Assembly: GCA_003565735.1 (NCBI GenBank)
Contig: PXBB01000069.1
Coordinates: 1 to 39,853, forward strand
DNA length: 39,853 bases
Direction: 5' to 3'
Source of the DNA: Bacteroidales bacterium
GTDB lineage: Bacteria; Bacteroidota; Bacteroidia; Bacteroidales; PXBB01
A model generated the notes under the pieces. That model saw only the letters and a list, made by a program, of their open reading frames with translations, searched no databases and had not been told where the DNA came from. The translations under genes were made by a program, and so were the position numbers. Shown in pieces: positions 8,419-17,889 of this stretch. The stretch's first letter is position 1; each line of letters starts with the position of its first letter.

Positions 8419-9762
8419 ATGATGTTCGAAAATTTAAGCGATAAACTCGACAGGGCATTTAAAGTGCTTAAAGGGCAGGGTAAAATTAGTGAGATAAATG
8501 TTGCAGAAACACTAAAGGAGGTTAGAAAAGCTCTGTTGGATGCAGACGTCAGTTATAAAATTGCTAAGAGTTTTACTGATGATGTAAAAGAAAAGGCTCT
8601 TGGTCGCGATGTCCTTAAAGCTGTTTCTCCCGGTCAGCTGATGGTTAAAATAGTTCATGAAGAACTGATTCAGTTAATGGGTGGTGCTAAAACAGACATC
8701 AACGTAAAAATTAACCCCTCCGTTGTTTTGCTTTCCGGTCTGCAAGGCTCCGGTAAAACAACCTTTGCAGCAAAACTGGCAAACCATTTAAAACGTAAAA
8801 ACGGTAAAAAGCCTATTCTTGTAGCATGTGATGTTTACCGCCCTGCGGCTATTAATCAATTGCAGGTGTTGGGAGAGCAAATTGATGTGCCGGTTTTTGC
8901 TGATATTGAAAATAAAGACCCTGTAAATATTGCTAAAAAAGCTATTACACAGGCTAAGCAAGACCTCAACGATGTTATTATTATTGATACAGCCGGGCGC
9001 CTTGCTATCGATGAGCAAATGATGAGCGAAATTTACAATATCAAAAAAAATATCAATCCTCACGAAACGCTTTTTGTTGTTGATGCTATGACCGGACAAG
9101 ATGCCGTTAACACAGCAAAAGCATTTAACGACCGCCTCGATTTTGATGGCGTGGTGCTTACCAAACTTGATGGAGACACAAGGGGTGGTGCGGCTTTAAC
9201 CATCAAAGCAGTCGTTGATAAACCCATCAAATTTGTGGGATTAGGCGAAAAAATGGATGCTATTGATATCTTTTATCCTGAAAGAATGGCTGACAGGATA
9301 CTTGGAATGGGTGATATCGTATCTTTTGTTGAAAAAGCTCAAGAGCAGTTCGATGTAGAAGAGTCAAAGAAAATGCAAAAAAAGATTCTTAAGAATCAGT
9401 TCAATTTTAATGACTTTTTAAAACAATTGCAGCAAATTAAAAAAATGGGCAACATGAAAGATTTGGTATCAATGATACCGGGCATGGGAAAAGCAATGAA
9501 AGATGTTGAACTTGAAGACGACGCATTTAAAAGCATTGAAGCTATTATTCATTCAATGACACCCGAAGAACGCGAAAACCCTAACATTCTTAATGGCACA
9601 AGAAGAAAGCGTATTGCTGTTGGGAGTGGCAATGATATTCAGGAAGTAAATAAGCTTATCAAACAATTTGAAGAAACACGCAAAATGATGAAAGTTATGA
9701 GTAAAGGAGGAGGTAAAAATATGATGAAAATGCTTGCAAATGCTTCCAATAGAAAAAGGTAG
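8419..9762 (+). CDS. ffh: Signal recognition particle GTPase Ffh (SRP54)
   Basis: Ffh binds signal sequences emerging from the ribosome together with 4.5S RNA and hands the complex to FtsY and SecYEG. The 447 residues show the N domain (about 1-90), the GTPase G domain with GLQGSGKTT (107-115), DTAGR and [10 protein letters not shown], then the methionine-rich M domain from about 300 to the end, including [11 protein letters not shown] and a basic C-terminus rich in Met and Lys. Length is normal. The start could also be the second codon, since two ATGs are adjacent. folD follows by 82 bases. SecY, its downstream partner, is encoded about 20 kb further on. Confidence 0.97.
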   Translation: MMFENLSDKLDRAFKVLKGQGKISEINVAETLKEVRKALLDADVSYKIAKSFTDDVKEKALGRDVLKAVSPGQLMVKIVHEELIQLMGGAKTDINVKINPSVVLLSGLQGSGKTTFAAKLANHLKRKNGKKPILVACDVYRPAAINQLQVLGEQIDVPVFADIENKDPVNIAKKAITQAKQDLNDVIIIDTAGRLAIDEQMMSEIYNIKKNINPHETLFVVDAMTGQDAVNTAKAFNDRLDFDGVVLTKLDGDTRGGAALTIKAVVDKPIKFVGLGEKMDAIDIFYPERMADRILGMGDIVSFVEKAQEQFDVEESKKMQKKILKNQFNFNDFLKQLQQIKKMGNMKDLVSMIPGMGKAMKDVELEDDAFKSIEAIIHSMTPEERENPNILNGTRRKRIAVGSGNDIQEVNKLIKQFEETRKMMKVMSKGGGKNMMKMLANASNRKR

Positions 9763-9844
9763 GCTGATGCTTGCCGCCATTTTACAGTTTAGTTTCGTAA
9801 AATATATGCCATAAAAATAAGTATAATATAATAATAAAAACATC

Positions 9845-10726
9845 ATGAAAATAATTGATGGTAAAGCAACAGCAACCGAAATAAAAAGTGAAATCAAGTC
9901 AATAGTTGCAAAAATGATTGATGAAGGTAAGCGCCCGCCTCATCTGGCAGCTATACTTGTTGGCGATGATCCCGCCAGTCAAACCTATGTTAATAGTAAA
10001 GCAAAAACATGTCAGGATGTGGGGTTTACATCTTCTTTGTACAGGCAGGAAGCGGATGTGACCGAAGCAGAGCTTTTGAAACTTATTGATTTCCTAAACA
10101 ATGACCATGAAGTGGACGGTTTTATTGTACAGCTGCCATTACCCAAACATATTTCAGTTCAAAAAGTGCTTAATAGTGTTGCGCCGCATAAAGATGTGGA
10201 TGGATTCCATCCGGTTAATGTCGGCAGAATGCTTCTCGGCGAGCCAACTTACTTGCCTGCAACACCATTTGGAATTATGCAGCTTATTGAAAGGTATGGC
10301 ATTGAAACCGAAGGTAAAAACTGTGTGGTTTTAGGCAGAAGCAATATAGTAGGGACACCCATGGGTGTGCTTTTATCCAGAAATGCTTCGCCCGGCAACT
10401 GTACGGTTACATTATGCCATAGCCGCACTCAAAATCTAAAGGCTATAGCCGCCAACGCTGATATTTTGATAGCAGCTATAGGTAAACCCGGCTTTGTTAC
10501 AGCAGATATGGTTAAAGATAATGCTGTCGTTATTGATGTAGGCATCCACAGAATACCTTCTGATAAGACAAAATCCGGTTTCAAGTTAACCGGAGATGTA
10601 AGCTATGATGAAGTGGCTTCTAAATGCAGCTATATTACGCCTGTACCTGGCGGTGTTGGACCAATGACTATTGCCGGCTTGCTGCTAAATACTTTAAAAG
10701 CAGCTCAAAAAGAAATAACCTATTAA
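9845..10726 (+). CDS. folD: Bifunctional methylenetetrahydrofolate dehydrogenase/cyclohydrolase FolD
   Basis: FolD converts 5,10-methylene-THF to 5,10-methenyl-THF with NADP and then to 10-formyl-THF, feeding purine synthesis and formyl-Met-tRNA. The 293-residue protein has the catalytic [14 protein letters not shown] segment (Tyr and Lys of the active site), [13 protein letters not shown], the [16 protein letters not shown] signature, the dinucleotide-binding [11 protein letters not shown] and the C-terminal [15 protein letters not shown]. It is complete and of normal size. It is likely read through from ffh; one weak promoter-like TAGTTTCG at 9790-9797 is not convincing. Confidence 0.97.
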   Translation: MKIIDGKATATEIKSEIKSIVAKMIDEGKRPPHLAAILVGDDPASQTYVNSKAKTCQDVGFTSSLYRQEADVTEAELLKLIDFLNNDHEVDGFIVQLPLPKHISVQKVLNSVAPHKDVDGFHPVNVGRMLLGEPTYLPATPFGIMQLIERYGIETEGKNCVVLGRSNIVGTPMGVLLSRNASPGNCTVTLCHSRTQNLKAIAANADILIAAIGKPGFVTADMVKDNAVVIDVGIHRIPSDKTKSGFKLTGDVSYDEVASKCSYITPVPGGVGPMTIAGLLLNTLKAAQKEITY

Positions 10727-10862
10727 CACATATTTTTCGAAAATTTTATAAGCTCCAAAAATCAGATATGTGAAACAGGGTCTTTAGTGATTGTATTTTC
10801 TTTAATAATAAATCATTCGCTATTATCGTTATTTGAGCAGCTTTTTTATAAGGATTTTTAAA

Positions 10863-12827
10863 ATGAAGTTTTTTTTATCGGCCTTTTTCGTTTTTTTACT
10901 TTGCTTTCCCACATCTTGTAGTACGCAAAGTGTTTACAATCTCAGTAGCGACTCCAGAAGAGCTTTACGTGCTTTTGAAAATGCATTGGATCATATTAAA
11001 TTAAGGAACTATAACAGTGCAGAACGCGAAGCCAAAAGAGCCATATCAATAGACGATGGTTTTATTGAGGCTTACATGCTTTTAGGTGATATATATGCTG
11101 AAACCAATCGGATAGATGATGCCGTTGAGGCCTATGAGAAAGGCATCGAAACTGCTCAGGGAAGGCTGCCCGGCCTGTATTTTATAGCAGGGAATTTTTA
11201 CATGAAAAACGGCATGTATCGTAAAGCCAAAGAGGCTTATCAAAAATATCTGGAGCTCAACAAATACAACCGCATCAGTCCTGAAATAATTACGTCTGTT
11301 AACAACAGTATTAAAACGTGCAAGTTTGCTTTGGACGCCATGGCTAACCCTGTGCCATTTGAGCCTATAAATTTAGGATCGGCAATTAATTCGGAAATGG
11401 ACGAGTATTCCCCCGTTATAACAGCAGATGAGCAAACGATGATTTATACACGCTTGGTTGAAGACGAGAACGTAAAGGGGAGGTTTTATGAAGATTTTTA
11501 TATCAGCCAAAGGGTTGATGGACAATGGCAACCAAGTCGAAATTTAGGAAGGCCTGTCAACAGTAAAAAAAATGAAGGAGCACCCACTTTATCGCCTGAT
11601 GGTAGTACGCTGATATTTGTTGTTTGCGAAGATTTTGATGGTTATGGGCCAGGACGTCATGGTTATGGCAGTTGCGATTTGTTTTTCTCACATAAGATTG
11701 GCGACAACTGGTCACCACCACGTAATCTGGGGCGCCCGGTAAATACTTCTTCATGGGAGTCCCATCCTTCTTTTGCGTCAGATGGCAGAACCATTTATTT
11801 TGTCAGCAACAGAAAGGATGGCATGGGGGGAAGCGATATTTGGAAAACCGTTTTGGGAGATGATGGATATTGGGGCAAGCCCCAAAACTTAGGGACTCCT
11901 ATCAATACGTCAGGGAATGAATATTTTGTTTTTATTCACCCCGACAACCGTACTTTATATTTTTCATCGGATGGACACCCTGGCATGGGTGGGCTTGATA
12001 TTTTCATGTCGCGCAAAGATGAACATGGTCAATGGACCGAGCCCATTAATTTAGGGTACCCTATTAACACAGCTCATGATGAGTCGAGTTTTTTTGTTAA
12101 TGCCAGAGGCGATCGTGCTTACTTTGCTTCAGACAGGGAAGACGGCTATGGTGGCTTCGATCTCTATTATTTTGAATTGTACGAAGATGTGCGCCCACTC
12201 CTTGTAACATATCTCAAGGGGATTGTTTATGATAGTAAAACACATGAAAAACTGGAAGCTAAATTCGAACTTATCAATCTCAAAACCGGTCAAATAGAAA
12301 TACAATCTTATTCGGATAGAATTAACGGCAGTTTTTTGGTTTGCATACCTGCCGACAACGACTATGCACTCAATGTTTCTAAAGAAGGCTATCTTTTTTA
12401 CTCAGAAAACTTTTCGCTAACAGTTTATAAATCAGAGGTAGAGCCTTTTCAAAAAAATATTCCTTTGCAACCTATTGAAGTCGGGGAAGCTATTGTTTTG
12501 AGAAATGTGTTTTTTGATACCGATAAATATGATTTAAAAGAGGCTTCTAAAAATGAACTCAACAGACTGGTTGAGTTGCTGAAAAACAACCCGACAATAA
12601 ATGTCGAAATATCCGGCCATACTGACAGTATTGGTGCACCCGATTATAATTTGATACTGTCTAAAAATAGGGCCAGAGCTGTTTATAATTACTTAAAAAC
12701 TAATAATATTTCAAGCGACCGACTTTCTTATAAAGGCTATGGCGATACAAGACCCATTGACACCAATACTACAGAGGAAGGCAGGGCTAACAACAGAAGG
12801 ACGGAGTTTAAAGTGCTTAAACGTTAA
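10863..12827 (+). CDS. PorE-like OmpA-family lipoprotein (TPR, beta-propeller, CRD, OmpA domains)
   Basis: The 654-residue protein starts with a lipoprotein signal (lipobox PTSC, C19). I prefer the ATG at 10863 to the one 30 bases upstream because it gives a compact signal peptide. Domains in order: TPRs (about 30-135), a PD40/WD40-type beta-propeller with repeats such as PTLSPDGSTLIF, HPSFASDGRTIYFVSN and GMGGSDIW (about 165-455), a carboxypeptidase-regulatory-like beta sandwich (about 465-545) and a C-terminal OmpA peptidoglycan-binding domain (NVFFDTDKYDL, EISGHTDSIG, LSKNRARAVYNYL). This is the architecture of PorE of Porphyromonas gingivalis, a lipoprotein that links the type IX secretion machine to the cell wall. 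Paralogues with this layout are common in the phylum, so PorE orthology is inferred. It is convergent with the glycosyltransferase operon. Confidence 0.85.
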   Translation: MKFFLSAFFVFLLCFPTSCSTQSVYNLSSDSRRALRAFENALDHIKLRNYNSAEREAKRAISIDDGFIEAYMLLGDIYAETNRIDDAVEAYEKGIETAQGRLPGLYFIAGNFYMKNGMYRKAKEAYQKYLELNKYNRISPEIITSVNNSIKTCKFALDAMANPVPFEPINLGSAINSEMDEYSPVITADEQTMIYTRLVEDENVKGRFYEDFYISQRVDGQWQPSRNLGRPVNSKKNEGAPTLSPDGSTLIFVVCEDFDGYGPGRHGYGSCDLFFSHKIGDNWSPPRNLGRPVNTSSWESHPSFASDGRTIYFVSNRKDGMGGSDIWKTVLGDDGYWGKPQNLGTPINTSGNEYFVFIHPDNRTLYFSSDGHPGMGGLDIFMSRKDEHGQWTEPINLGYPINTAHDESSFFVNARGDRAYFASDREDGYGGFDLYYFELYEDVRPLLVTYLKGIVYDSKTHEKLEAKFELINLKTGQIEIQSYSDRINGSFLVCIPADNDYALNVSKEGYLFYSENFSLTVYKSEVEPFQKNIPLQPIEVGEAIVLRNVFFDTDKYDLKEASKNELNRLVELLKNNPTINVEISGHTDSIGAPDYNLILSKNRARAVYNYLKTNNISSDRLSYKGYGDTRPIDTNTTEEGRANNRRTEFKVLKR

Positions 12828-12852
12828 ATTATTAGTCAAAAAGCTCGATGAT

Positions 12853-14046
12853 TTATGGATACTTTGTTGAGTAATTCTCCAAAATATCATAAAGGTTTTT
12901 TTCGTATTGCGCTATGATGTTTTCCCAAGAATAGTCTTCTACGAGTTTATTACGCCATTCTTCTATTTGCTGTGCTGTATAGTTATTTTTGATATACCTT
13001 TTAATAGCATCGGTAAAGGCGTATTTATTATTTTCGACAATGCACCCCAAGTTTGAGTCTTTTAATAGGTCGGGGTTGCCGCTGACAGCTGTTGTAATTA
13101 CATACAAGCCTGAAAAAAGAGCTTCAAGAACCGTTATTGACATGCCTTCTGCTTCGCTGGGCGCCAGTAATATATGACTGTCATCATACATGGCTCGGAC
13201 TTTTTCGTTAGTAACCCAGCCTGTAAAGCTTATTTGGTCAGTTAGTTTGTATTTTTTTACCAAAGCGTCCAGTTTTTTTTTCATAGGCCCGTTGCCACAA
13301 ATCTTAAGATGATACTTGATATGTTGGGTTCTTAAGTAATGACATATATGAATAAGCATTTCCGGCCTTTTTTGTTTGGTCAGCCTGCCCACAAAAAGCA
13401 ATTTTAAGAGTGAACGATTTCTGTATTTTAATGGTGATATTTTGAAAAGAGTGTCGTCGCATCCATTGGGTATCAGCGCTACTTTTCTAAAATCCTTTTT
13501 AATAAAACCAATGGCATTGTTATACATCATTTCCGATTGTACAAATAATCTTTCCGAGTGCTTCAGGATGTTTTTAATGGCATATGCTGTCAGAATGTGG
13601 TAAAAAAACATTTGTTTTGGGTAAAACCATGGAATATCCTGCCCGTGCGATATGATAACATAGGGCGTGTTGTTCTTTTTTTTCAACTGTTTAGCTACCC
13701 ATCCGCCCGGAATACTAAAGTGTGCCATACAGATATCGTATTTTGTATCATCAACAGTGCAGAGGTATTTTTTGGCATGTTGCATCCAGCTTATCTTTTC
13801 AAAAATTCCCGACTGATAAAGATGCTTGCGCTTAGAGGGGAGCTTTATAATTTTGAAATATTTGCTTTTGTTGATAATTTGCAATTGGTTATTTTCAGAA
13901 ACAGTAAGCAGGGTTACTGTATGATTACGCATAGCCAGGTGGGATGCATGAAAATGGCTAATAGTTCCTGCACCGCCACCAACGGGTGGGTATTCATAGT
14001 TAAGTATCAGTATGTTAAGTTTTTTTATCGCTGTTTTCATCATCAA
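12853..14046 (-). CDS. GT4-family glycosyltransferase
   Basis: The 397-residue protein has the GT-B fold of family GT4, retaining transferases that use nucleotide sugars in the cytoplasm. N-terminal ILNYEYPPVGGGAG (about 13-26) is the acceptor-side glycine loop; LLFVGRLTKQKRPEM (about 211-225) opens the donor domain; APSEAEGMSITVLEALFSG holds the E-x7-E donor-binding motif. Its 5' end overlaps the preceding GT2 gene by 32 bases (26 if the third of three consecutive ATGs is used), implying translational coupling. It is the last gene of the three-gene glycosylation operon and converges on the PorE-like gene, 25 bases away. Donor and acceptor are unknown. Confidence 0.9.
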   Translation of the reverse strand: MMMKTAIKKLNILILNYEYPPVGGGAGTISHFHASHLAMRNHTVTLLTVSENNQLQIINKSKYFKIIKLPSKRKHLYQSGIFEKISWMQHAKKYLCTVDDTKYDICMAHFSIPGGWVAKQLKKKNNTPYVIISHGQDIPWFYPKQMFFYHILTAYAIKNILKHSERLFVQSEMMYNNAIGFIKKDFRKVALIPNGCDDTLFKISPLKYRNRSLLKLLFVGRLTKQKRPEMLIHICHYLRTQHIKYHLKICGNGPMKKKLDALVKKYKLTDQISFTGWVTNEKVRAMYDDSHILLAPSEAEGMSITVLEALFSGLYVITTAVSGNPDLLKDSNLGCIVENNKYAFTDAIKRYIKNNYTAQQIEEWRNKLVEDYSWENIIAQYEKNLYDILENYSTKYP

Positions 14047-14947
14047 TAATGTAGAGCGGACGGTTTAACTTTTCGCTGTATATGCGTCCAATATATTCAG
14101 CCAGTATCCAAATTAAGATAAACAGAAAGCCAACAAACATTAGTATTACTACCACCAGCCATTTATACAAGGGATATATCTCATTATTGAATAAAGTATC
14201 GTAAATGATATATAGCATAAAAAGTAGGCCTACACTTATGCTTGATATACCGAGTATAAGTCCCAGTTTTAATGGCAACATTGAAAAACTGAATAGCCCA
14301 TCTAAAGCTAAATTTACCATTTTTGACATAGAGTATTTTGTTTTACCGGCCACCCTCGAAGGTCTTTCATAGTCCACAAAATTGTATTTGCAGCCGGTCC
14401 ATGAAATAATGCCTCTGAGGTATTTTGCTTCTGCTGGCATGCGACGGATTATTTCTACCACTTTTTGATCCATTAATCTAAAATCTCCTACCTGAGCATG
14501 CATTTCTACTTTTGAGGCTACTGTTAACAACCAATAATACACTTTTGCTGTTATTTTTTTTACAAAGCTGTCTTTATGTCTTTTTATTCTGCGTGCAAAA
14601 ACTAAAGGGAACCCTGCTTCCCAGGATTCAAGGAGCTTAGGTATTAATTCCGGCGGATCCTGAAAATCTGCATCCATAGTTATGGCACAATCGCCTTCGC
14701 AGTGCTCTAGTCCTGCAAAAATCGCTATTTGATGACCAAAGTTTCTGGTAAAAGATATCAAATGTATTTCAGGGTTGTTTTCTTTAAGCTTTTTTATTTC
14801 TTCCAAAGAATTATCTGTACTGCCATCGTTAATAAATACAACCTTAAAGCGGTACTTGTCAGGGATGTTTGTTTTTATGGCCTCAAATAAAGCTGCAATG
14901 TTTTGCTCTTCATTATAAACAGGAACTATAATATTGACAGTTTTCAT
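14015..14947 (-). CDS. DPM1/GtrB-like polyprenyl-phosphate glycosyltransferase (GT2)
   Basis: This 310-residue membrane enzyme has a cytoplasmic GT2 domain with NIIVPVYNEEQN (5-16), INDGSTDNS (39-47) and the metal-binding MDADFQDPPE (91-100), then two hydrophobic helices near 215-245 and 262-292. That is the GtrB/DPM1-like layout: such enzymes move a sugar from UDP-Glc, GDP-Man or similar to undecaprenyl phosphate, giving a lipid-linked monosaccharide used outside the membrane by GT-C transferases. I use the ATG at 14947; an upstream ATG at 14974 would overlap the preceding gene. With the chosen start the gap to that GT-C-like gene is 8 bases, which supports a donor-maker and donor-user pair. 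The sugar cannot be read from sequence. Confidence 0.88.
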   Translation of the reverse strand: MKTVNIIVPVYNEEQNIAALFEAIKTNIPDKYRFKVVFINDGSTDNSLEEIKKLKENNPEIHLISFTRNFGHQIAIFAGLEHCEGDCAITMDADFQDPPELIPKLLESWEAGFPLVFARRIKRHKDSFVKKITAKVYYWLLTVASKVEMHAQVGDFRLMDQKVVEIIRRMPAEAKYLRGIISWTGCKYNFVDYERPSRVAGKTKYSMSKMVNLALDGLFSFSMLPLKLGLILGISSISVGLLFMLYIIYDTLFNNEIYPLYKWLVVVILMFVGFLFILIWILAEYIGRIYSEKLNRPLYIIDDENSDKKT

Positions 14948-14955
14948 AAAATAAT

Positions 14956-17088
14956 TTATTTTATTCTTGAACAATAATTTATTAGATAATGACGAGCTTC
15001 CTGGCTGCCATACTGCGAAGCTTGTTCAAAATCTACACACGCTTCCTCATAACGTCCCATATTGAATAGTGCAATGCCCCTGCCTAAAAAGCCGGCTTCT
15101 TTGCGGTTTAAATTATCAATAATAAAGGTAAATGAATGTAATGCTTTTTCGTATTCTTTTAAATTAAGAAAAATATTACTGATATTTATTTGTGCTTGTA
15201 CATTGAAGGGGTCTATATCAATAGCATTCTGGAAGTACATAATGGCTTTAGTGGTATCCTGATATAAAATATTGCTGAGTGAGCCCATTATATTATGTGC
15301 CGGTGCAAAATCCGGCTTATATTCAATGGTGTTTTGAGCTGCTAGCTTGGCGTTTTCGAAGTCCTCTTTTAAATAGTACAGGAGTGCCTGATTATACCAT
15401 GCGGTATAATAATCCGGTTTAATTGCTACAGCTTTTTTATAGTATTTTATAGCTTCATCAAATAAGCCCATAGCTTCATAAATGTTGCCCAGGTTATGGT
15501 AAGGAGTCGCCTCATCCGGCATAAACTCCAAATACTTGTAAAAATCACTTTTAGCCTTTTCATTTTCGTTAATAAACATATACAAAGTTCCCCTGTTATT
15601 TATGGCTTTTGAAAAATGTGGTACAAGATCAATGGCTTTACTGTAAAACTTAATGGCTTCCTGGGGTCTGTTAATTTCAGTATAGTAAACCCCCAGGGTG
15701 TTATAAGCTATAGGGTATGATGCCTCTTTGGCAACGAGGTCCTTAAATATTGTTTCTGTGTTGCGCCAATCCGGAATACGTATATGGGTAAATATAACCA
15801 ATAGCAGTATGAATAAATAAGCTAAATATTTGGCTTGTGCGGTTTTAAGAATATTTTGCTCTGTCAATGCAACAACGATATAATACATAGTAATTCCTAA
15901 GCCGATAAATGGTAAATAAGAATAGCGGTCGGCCACAATAACACGTCCCCCGATAGGGAGTATATGGAGCAAAATAGTCACGTTGACTAAAAAGAAAATA
16001 ATGCCAAAGCCTAAAGGCTTTTTCAGAAAACCGGGATGACGTATGAAATAAATGACTGTATATATAAATACCGCCAATGCTACAGCTGTAAATAGGTAAT
16101 ACTTTAATGGTAAAAATCCGGCTTCAGTAAACTCAGGGTAGGGATAGATGAGCTGTTGTTGGAATGGAAATAAGAATTTCAGTAAGTAAACTACAAAAGA
16201 ATAACCGCCCATAAAGATTTTGTCAATCAGGCCGAAATCAGCATATATAGGTACTATTTTTATCTCTTCTTTAAAGAAATACAGATACTCAAAGGAGGCT
16301 TCTCCATAGCTGAAAAAATGAGGTGCATCAGGGAATACGGCTCTGTAAAATGTGTAAAGAGGGAGCAAAAAGAAAGGCGTGCTTTCAAGAAGTACTTTTT
16401 TCCAGTCTTTTCTGCCCTTCCATAGAAATGCCAACGCCAGGTATAAAAGTGGGAACGTAGCCGCAGAAAACTTCGAATAATATGAAAGGACAAAAAGACC
16501 GATAGCACTGATATATATTAAAGCTTGACGCTTTTCCCAAAATTTGATAACCATGAGTATGGCTCCAAGATAAAAGAAAGTATATAAAACCTCTTTTCGT
16601 GCCGAAGCCCAAGCAACAGCTTCAGTAAGTGATGGATGAAAAGCAAAAACAGTACATACAAACAATGAGGCTACGCGATTGTTGCTAATTTTTAAAACCA
16701 GTAAATAAACCAGAAGAATATTTAGTATATGTAATAACAGATTGCCAGTATAATAACCAGCAGGATTTAAACCACCAATGGCATAATTAACAGCAAAGGA
16801 TACTACGGTTAAAGGCGGCTTAAGATCTTCAGGTTTATCGGGATTAATAAAAATTTTTTGAATATTTTTTAATGAGAGTTCACGAATGTCTTCGTTATGC
16901 CCGATGTAGCTGTTGTCATCATAGTGAATAAACTCATGGTGGCGGATTTGGGCATATGAAATAAAAACAAATACTATTAATAAAAAAAGAAGGTAAGGCG
17001 CCAAAGCTTTTAAATCCTTATGGCTTTTTGCTTTTACTAAAGGCTTTGAAGTTTTTTTTAGATGTTTACTTCTTTTTTTACCTTTCAT
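14956..17088 (-). CDS. TMTC-like GT-C membrane glycosyltransferase with C-terminal TPRs
   Basis: The 710-residue protein has a basic cytoplasmic start, about ten or eleven transmembrane helices (about 28-435) and then seven TPR units (about 457-710) outside the membrane. Signatures shared with the eukaryotic TMTC O-mannosyltransferases are visible: an Asp pair in the first loop (HYDDNSY, D57-D58), PLTVVSFAVNY (92-102), HPSLTEAVAW (151-160) and ADRYSYLPFIG (386-396), followed by WRNTETIF. TMTCs use dolichyl-phosphate mannose; by analogy this protein would glycosylate exported proteins from a polyprenyl-phosphate sugar, probably made by the GT2 enzyme 8 bases downstream. I use the ATG at 17088; 9 extra residues from 17115 are possible. 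Activity is inferred; bacterial members are mostly uncharacterised. Confidence 0.78.
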   Translation of the reverse strand: MKGKKRSKHLKKTSKPLVKAKSHKDLKALAPYLLFLLIVFVFISYAQIRHHEFIHYDDNSYIGHNEDIRELSLKNIQKIFINPDKPEDLKPPLTVVSFAVNYAIGGLNPAGYYTGNLLLHILNILLVYLLVLKISNNRVASLFVCTVFAFHPSLTEAVAWASARKEVLYTFFYLGAILMVIKFWEKRQALIYISAIGLFVLSYYSKFSAATFPLLYLALAFLWKGRKDWKKVLLESTPFFLLPLYTFYRAVFPDAPHFFSYGEASFEYLYFFKEEIKIVPIYADFGLIDKIFMGGYSFVVYLLKFLFPFQQQLIYPYPEFTEAGFLPLKYYLFTAVALAVFIYTVIYFIRHPGFLKKPLGFGIIFFLVNVTILLHILPIGGRVIVADRYSYLPFIGLGITMYYIVVALTEQNILKTAQAKYLAYLFILLLVIFTHIRIPDWRNTETIFKDLVAKEASYPIAYNTLGVYYTEINRPQEAIKFYSKAIDLVPHFSKAINNRGTLYMFINENEKAKSDFYKYLEFMPDEATPYHNLGNIYEAMGLFDEAIKYYKKAVAIKPDYYTAWYNQALLYYLKEDFENAKLAAQNTIEYKPDFAPAHNIMGSLSNILYQDTTKAIMYFQNAIDIDPFNVQAQINISNIFLNLKEYEKALHSFTFIIDNLNRKEAGFLGRGIALFNMGRYEEACVDFEQASQYGSQEARHYLINYCSRIK

Positions 17089-17112
17089 ACAAATGTGATT
17101 AATTATATTTAG

Positions 17113-17120
17113 CAAATATA
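17113..17120 (-). promoter_or_regulatory. Candidate -7 element of the glycosylation operon
   Basis: On the minus strand this reads TATATTTG, a full match to TAnnTTTG, 24 bases before the ATG at 17088. A TTTG on the minus strand (17135-17138) is only 14 bases further upstream, so the -33 box is poorly placed. Confidence 0.4.
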
Positions 17121-17482
17121 TGTGATTTTTTTTTACAAAAAAAATATGTTAATTAATACGCCGCAATAAATATTTTTTCTCGTGTTGTTGAAAGACTTCA
17201 TAATACCATAGATGATAAATCAGTCTTGAAAATATCATAAACGGCTAAATACCTTTTATCCATAAAAATCTAAAAAGGAGGTGGCTGTAAAAACGAAATC
17301 ACGCATAAAGTTGTTATATATTGATATTCAGCATTATATGCGTTTATAAAAAATATTACTTGTAATTAAATAAAAAAAATTTCACATATCTTATTGATTA
17401 TATGAAATAAACTTTTAATTTTGCACTCCCAAATTTTGGGATGTATTTACAGGTTGTAATCACATAATAAAAATTTCTATAT
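17121..17482. other. Divergent spacer between the glycosylation operon and the ribosomal block
   Basis: No gene is seen. It holds the str promoter (17394-17423), its leader of about 55 bases, and a 7-base inverted repeat ACGCATA/TATGCGT at 17301-17307 and 17337-17343. A lone GGAGG sits at about 17277-17281 with no reading frame of useful length behind it. Confidence 0.6.
17394..17423 (+). promoter_or_regulatory. Promoter of the ribosomal protein block
   Basis: TTG at 17394-17396, exactly 19 bases, then TAATTTTG at 17416-17423: a full match to the Bacteroidota primary-sigma consensus TTG-N19-TAnnTTTG, and the best match in the window. Transcription would begin near 17430, leaving a leader of about 53 bases before rpsL. 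Confidence 0.75.
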
Positions 17483-17863
17483 ATGCCAACAATACAGCAA
17501 TTGGTTCGAAAAGGACGCAAAAAATTAACTTACAAAAGTAAGTCGCCTGCTTTGGATTCATGTCCACAGCGACGCGGTGTTTGTGTACGTGTTTATACAA
17601 CAACACCAAAGAAGCCTAATTCGGCGATGAGAAAAGTTGCCAGGGTAAGATTGACAAATGGAAAGGAAGTCAACACCTATATCCCCGGCGAAGGACATAA
17701 TTTGCAAGAGCACTCCATCGTATTAATCAGAGGAGGCCGTGTAAAAGATTTACCTGGTGTAAGGTATCACGTGGTCAGAGGCGCATTAGATACATCAGGC
17801 GTTGAAGGACGTTCGCAACGTCGCTCAAAGTATGGAACCAAAAGACCTAAAGCCAAATCATAA
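17483..17863 (+). CDS. rpsL: 30S ribosomal protein uS12
   Basis: uS12 lies at the decoding centre and controls fidelity. The 126-residue protein is full length and near-canonical. TTTPKKPNS contains K43 and GGRVKDLPG contains K88, the positions where streptomycin-resistance changes arise; both are wild type. D89 is the residue that is beta-methylthiolated in E. coli. First gene after the promoter at 17394; rpsG follows by 26 bases. Confidence 0.99.
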   Translation: MPTIQQLVRKGRKKLTYKSKSPALDSCPQRRGVCVRVYTTTPKKPNSAMRKVARVRLTNGKEVNTYIPGEGHNLQEHSIVLIRGGRVKDLPGVRYHVVRGALDTSGVEGRSQRRSKYGTKRPKAKS

Positions 17864-17889
17864 ACCTAAATAATTCGTAATACATAGTT

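Noticed and set aside
10727-10772. CACATAT/ATATGTG inverted repeat after folD as a terminator
   Set aside because: The arms are 7 A/T-rich bases, the loop is over 30 bases and no T-run follows the second arm.
13558-14049. 163-codon plus-strand open frame opposite the GT4 gene
   Set aside because: The opposite strand encodes a clear GT4 enzyme with an intact GT-B pattern; this frame has no recognisable domain.
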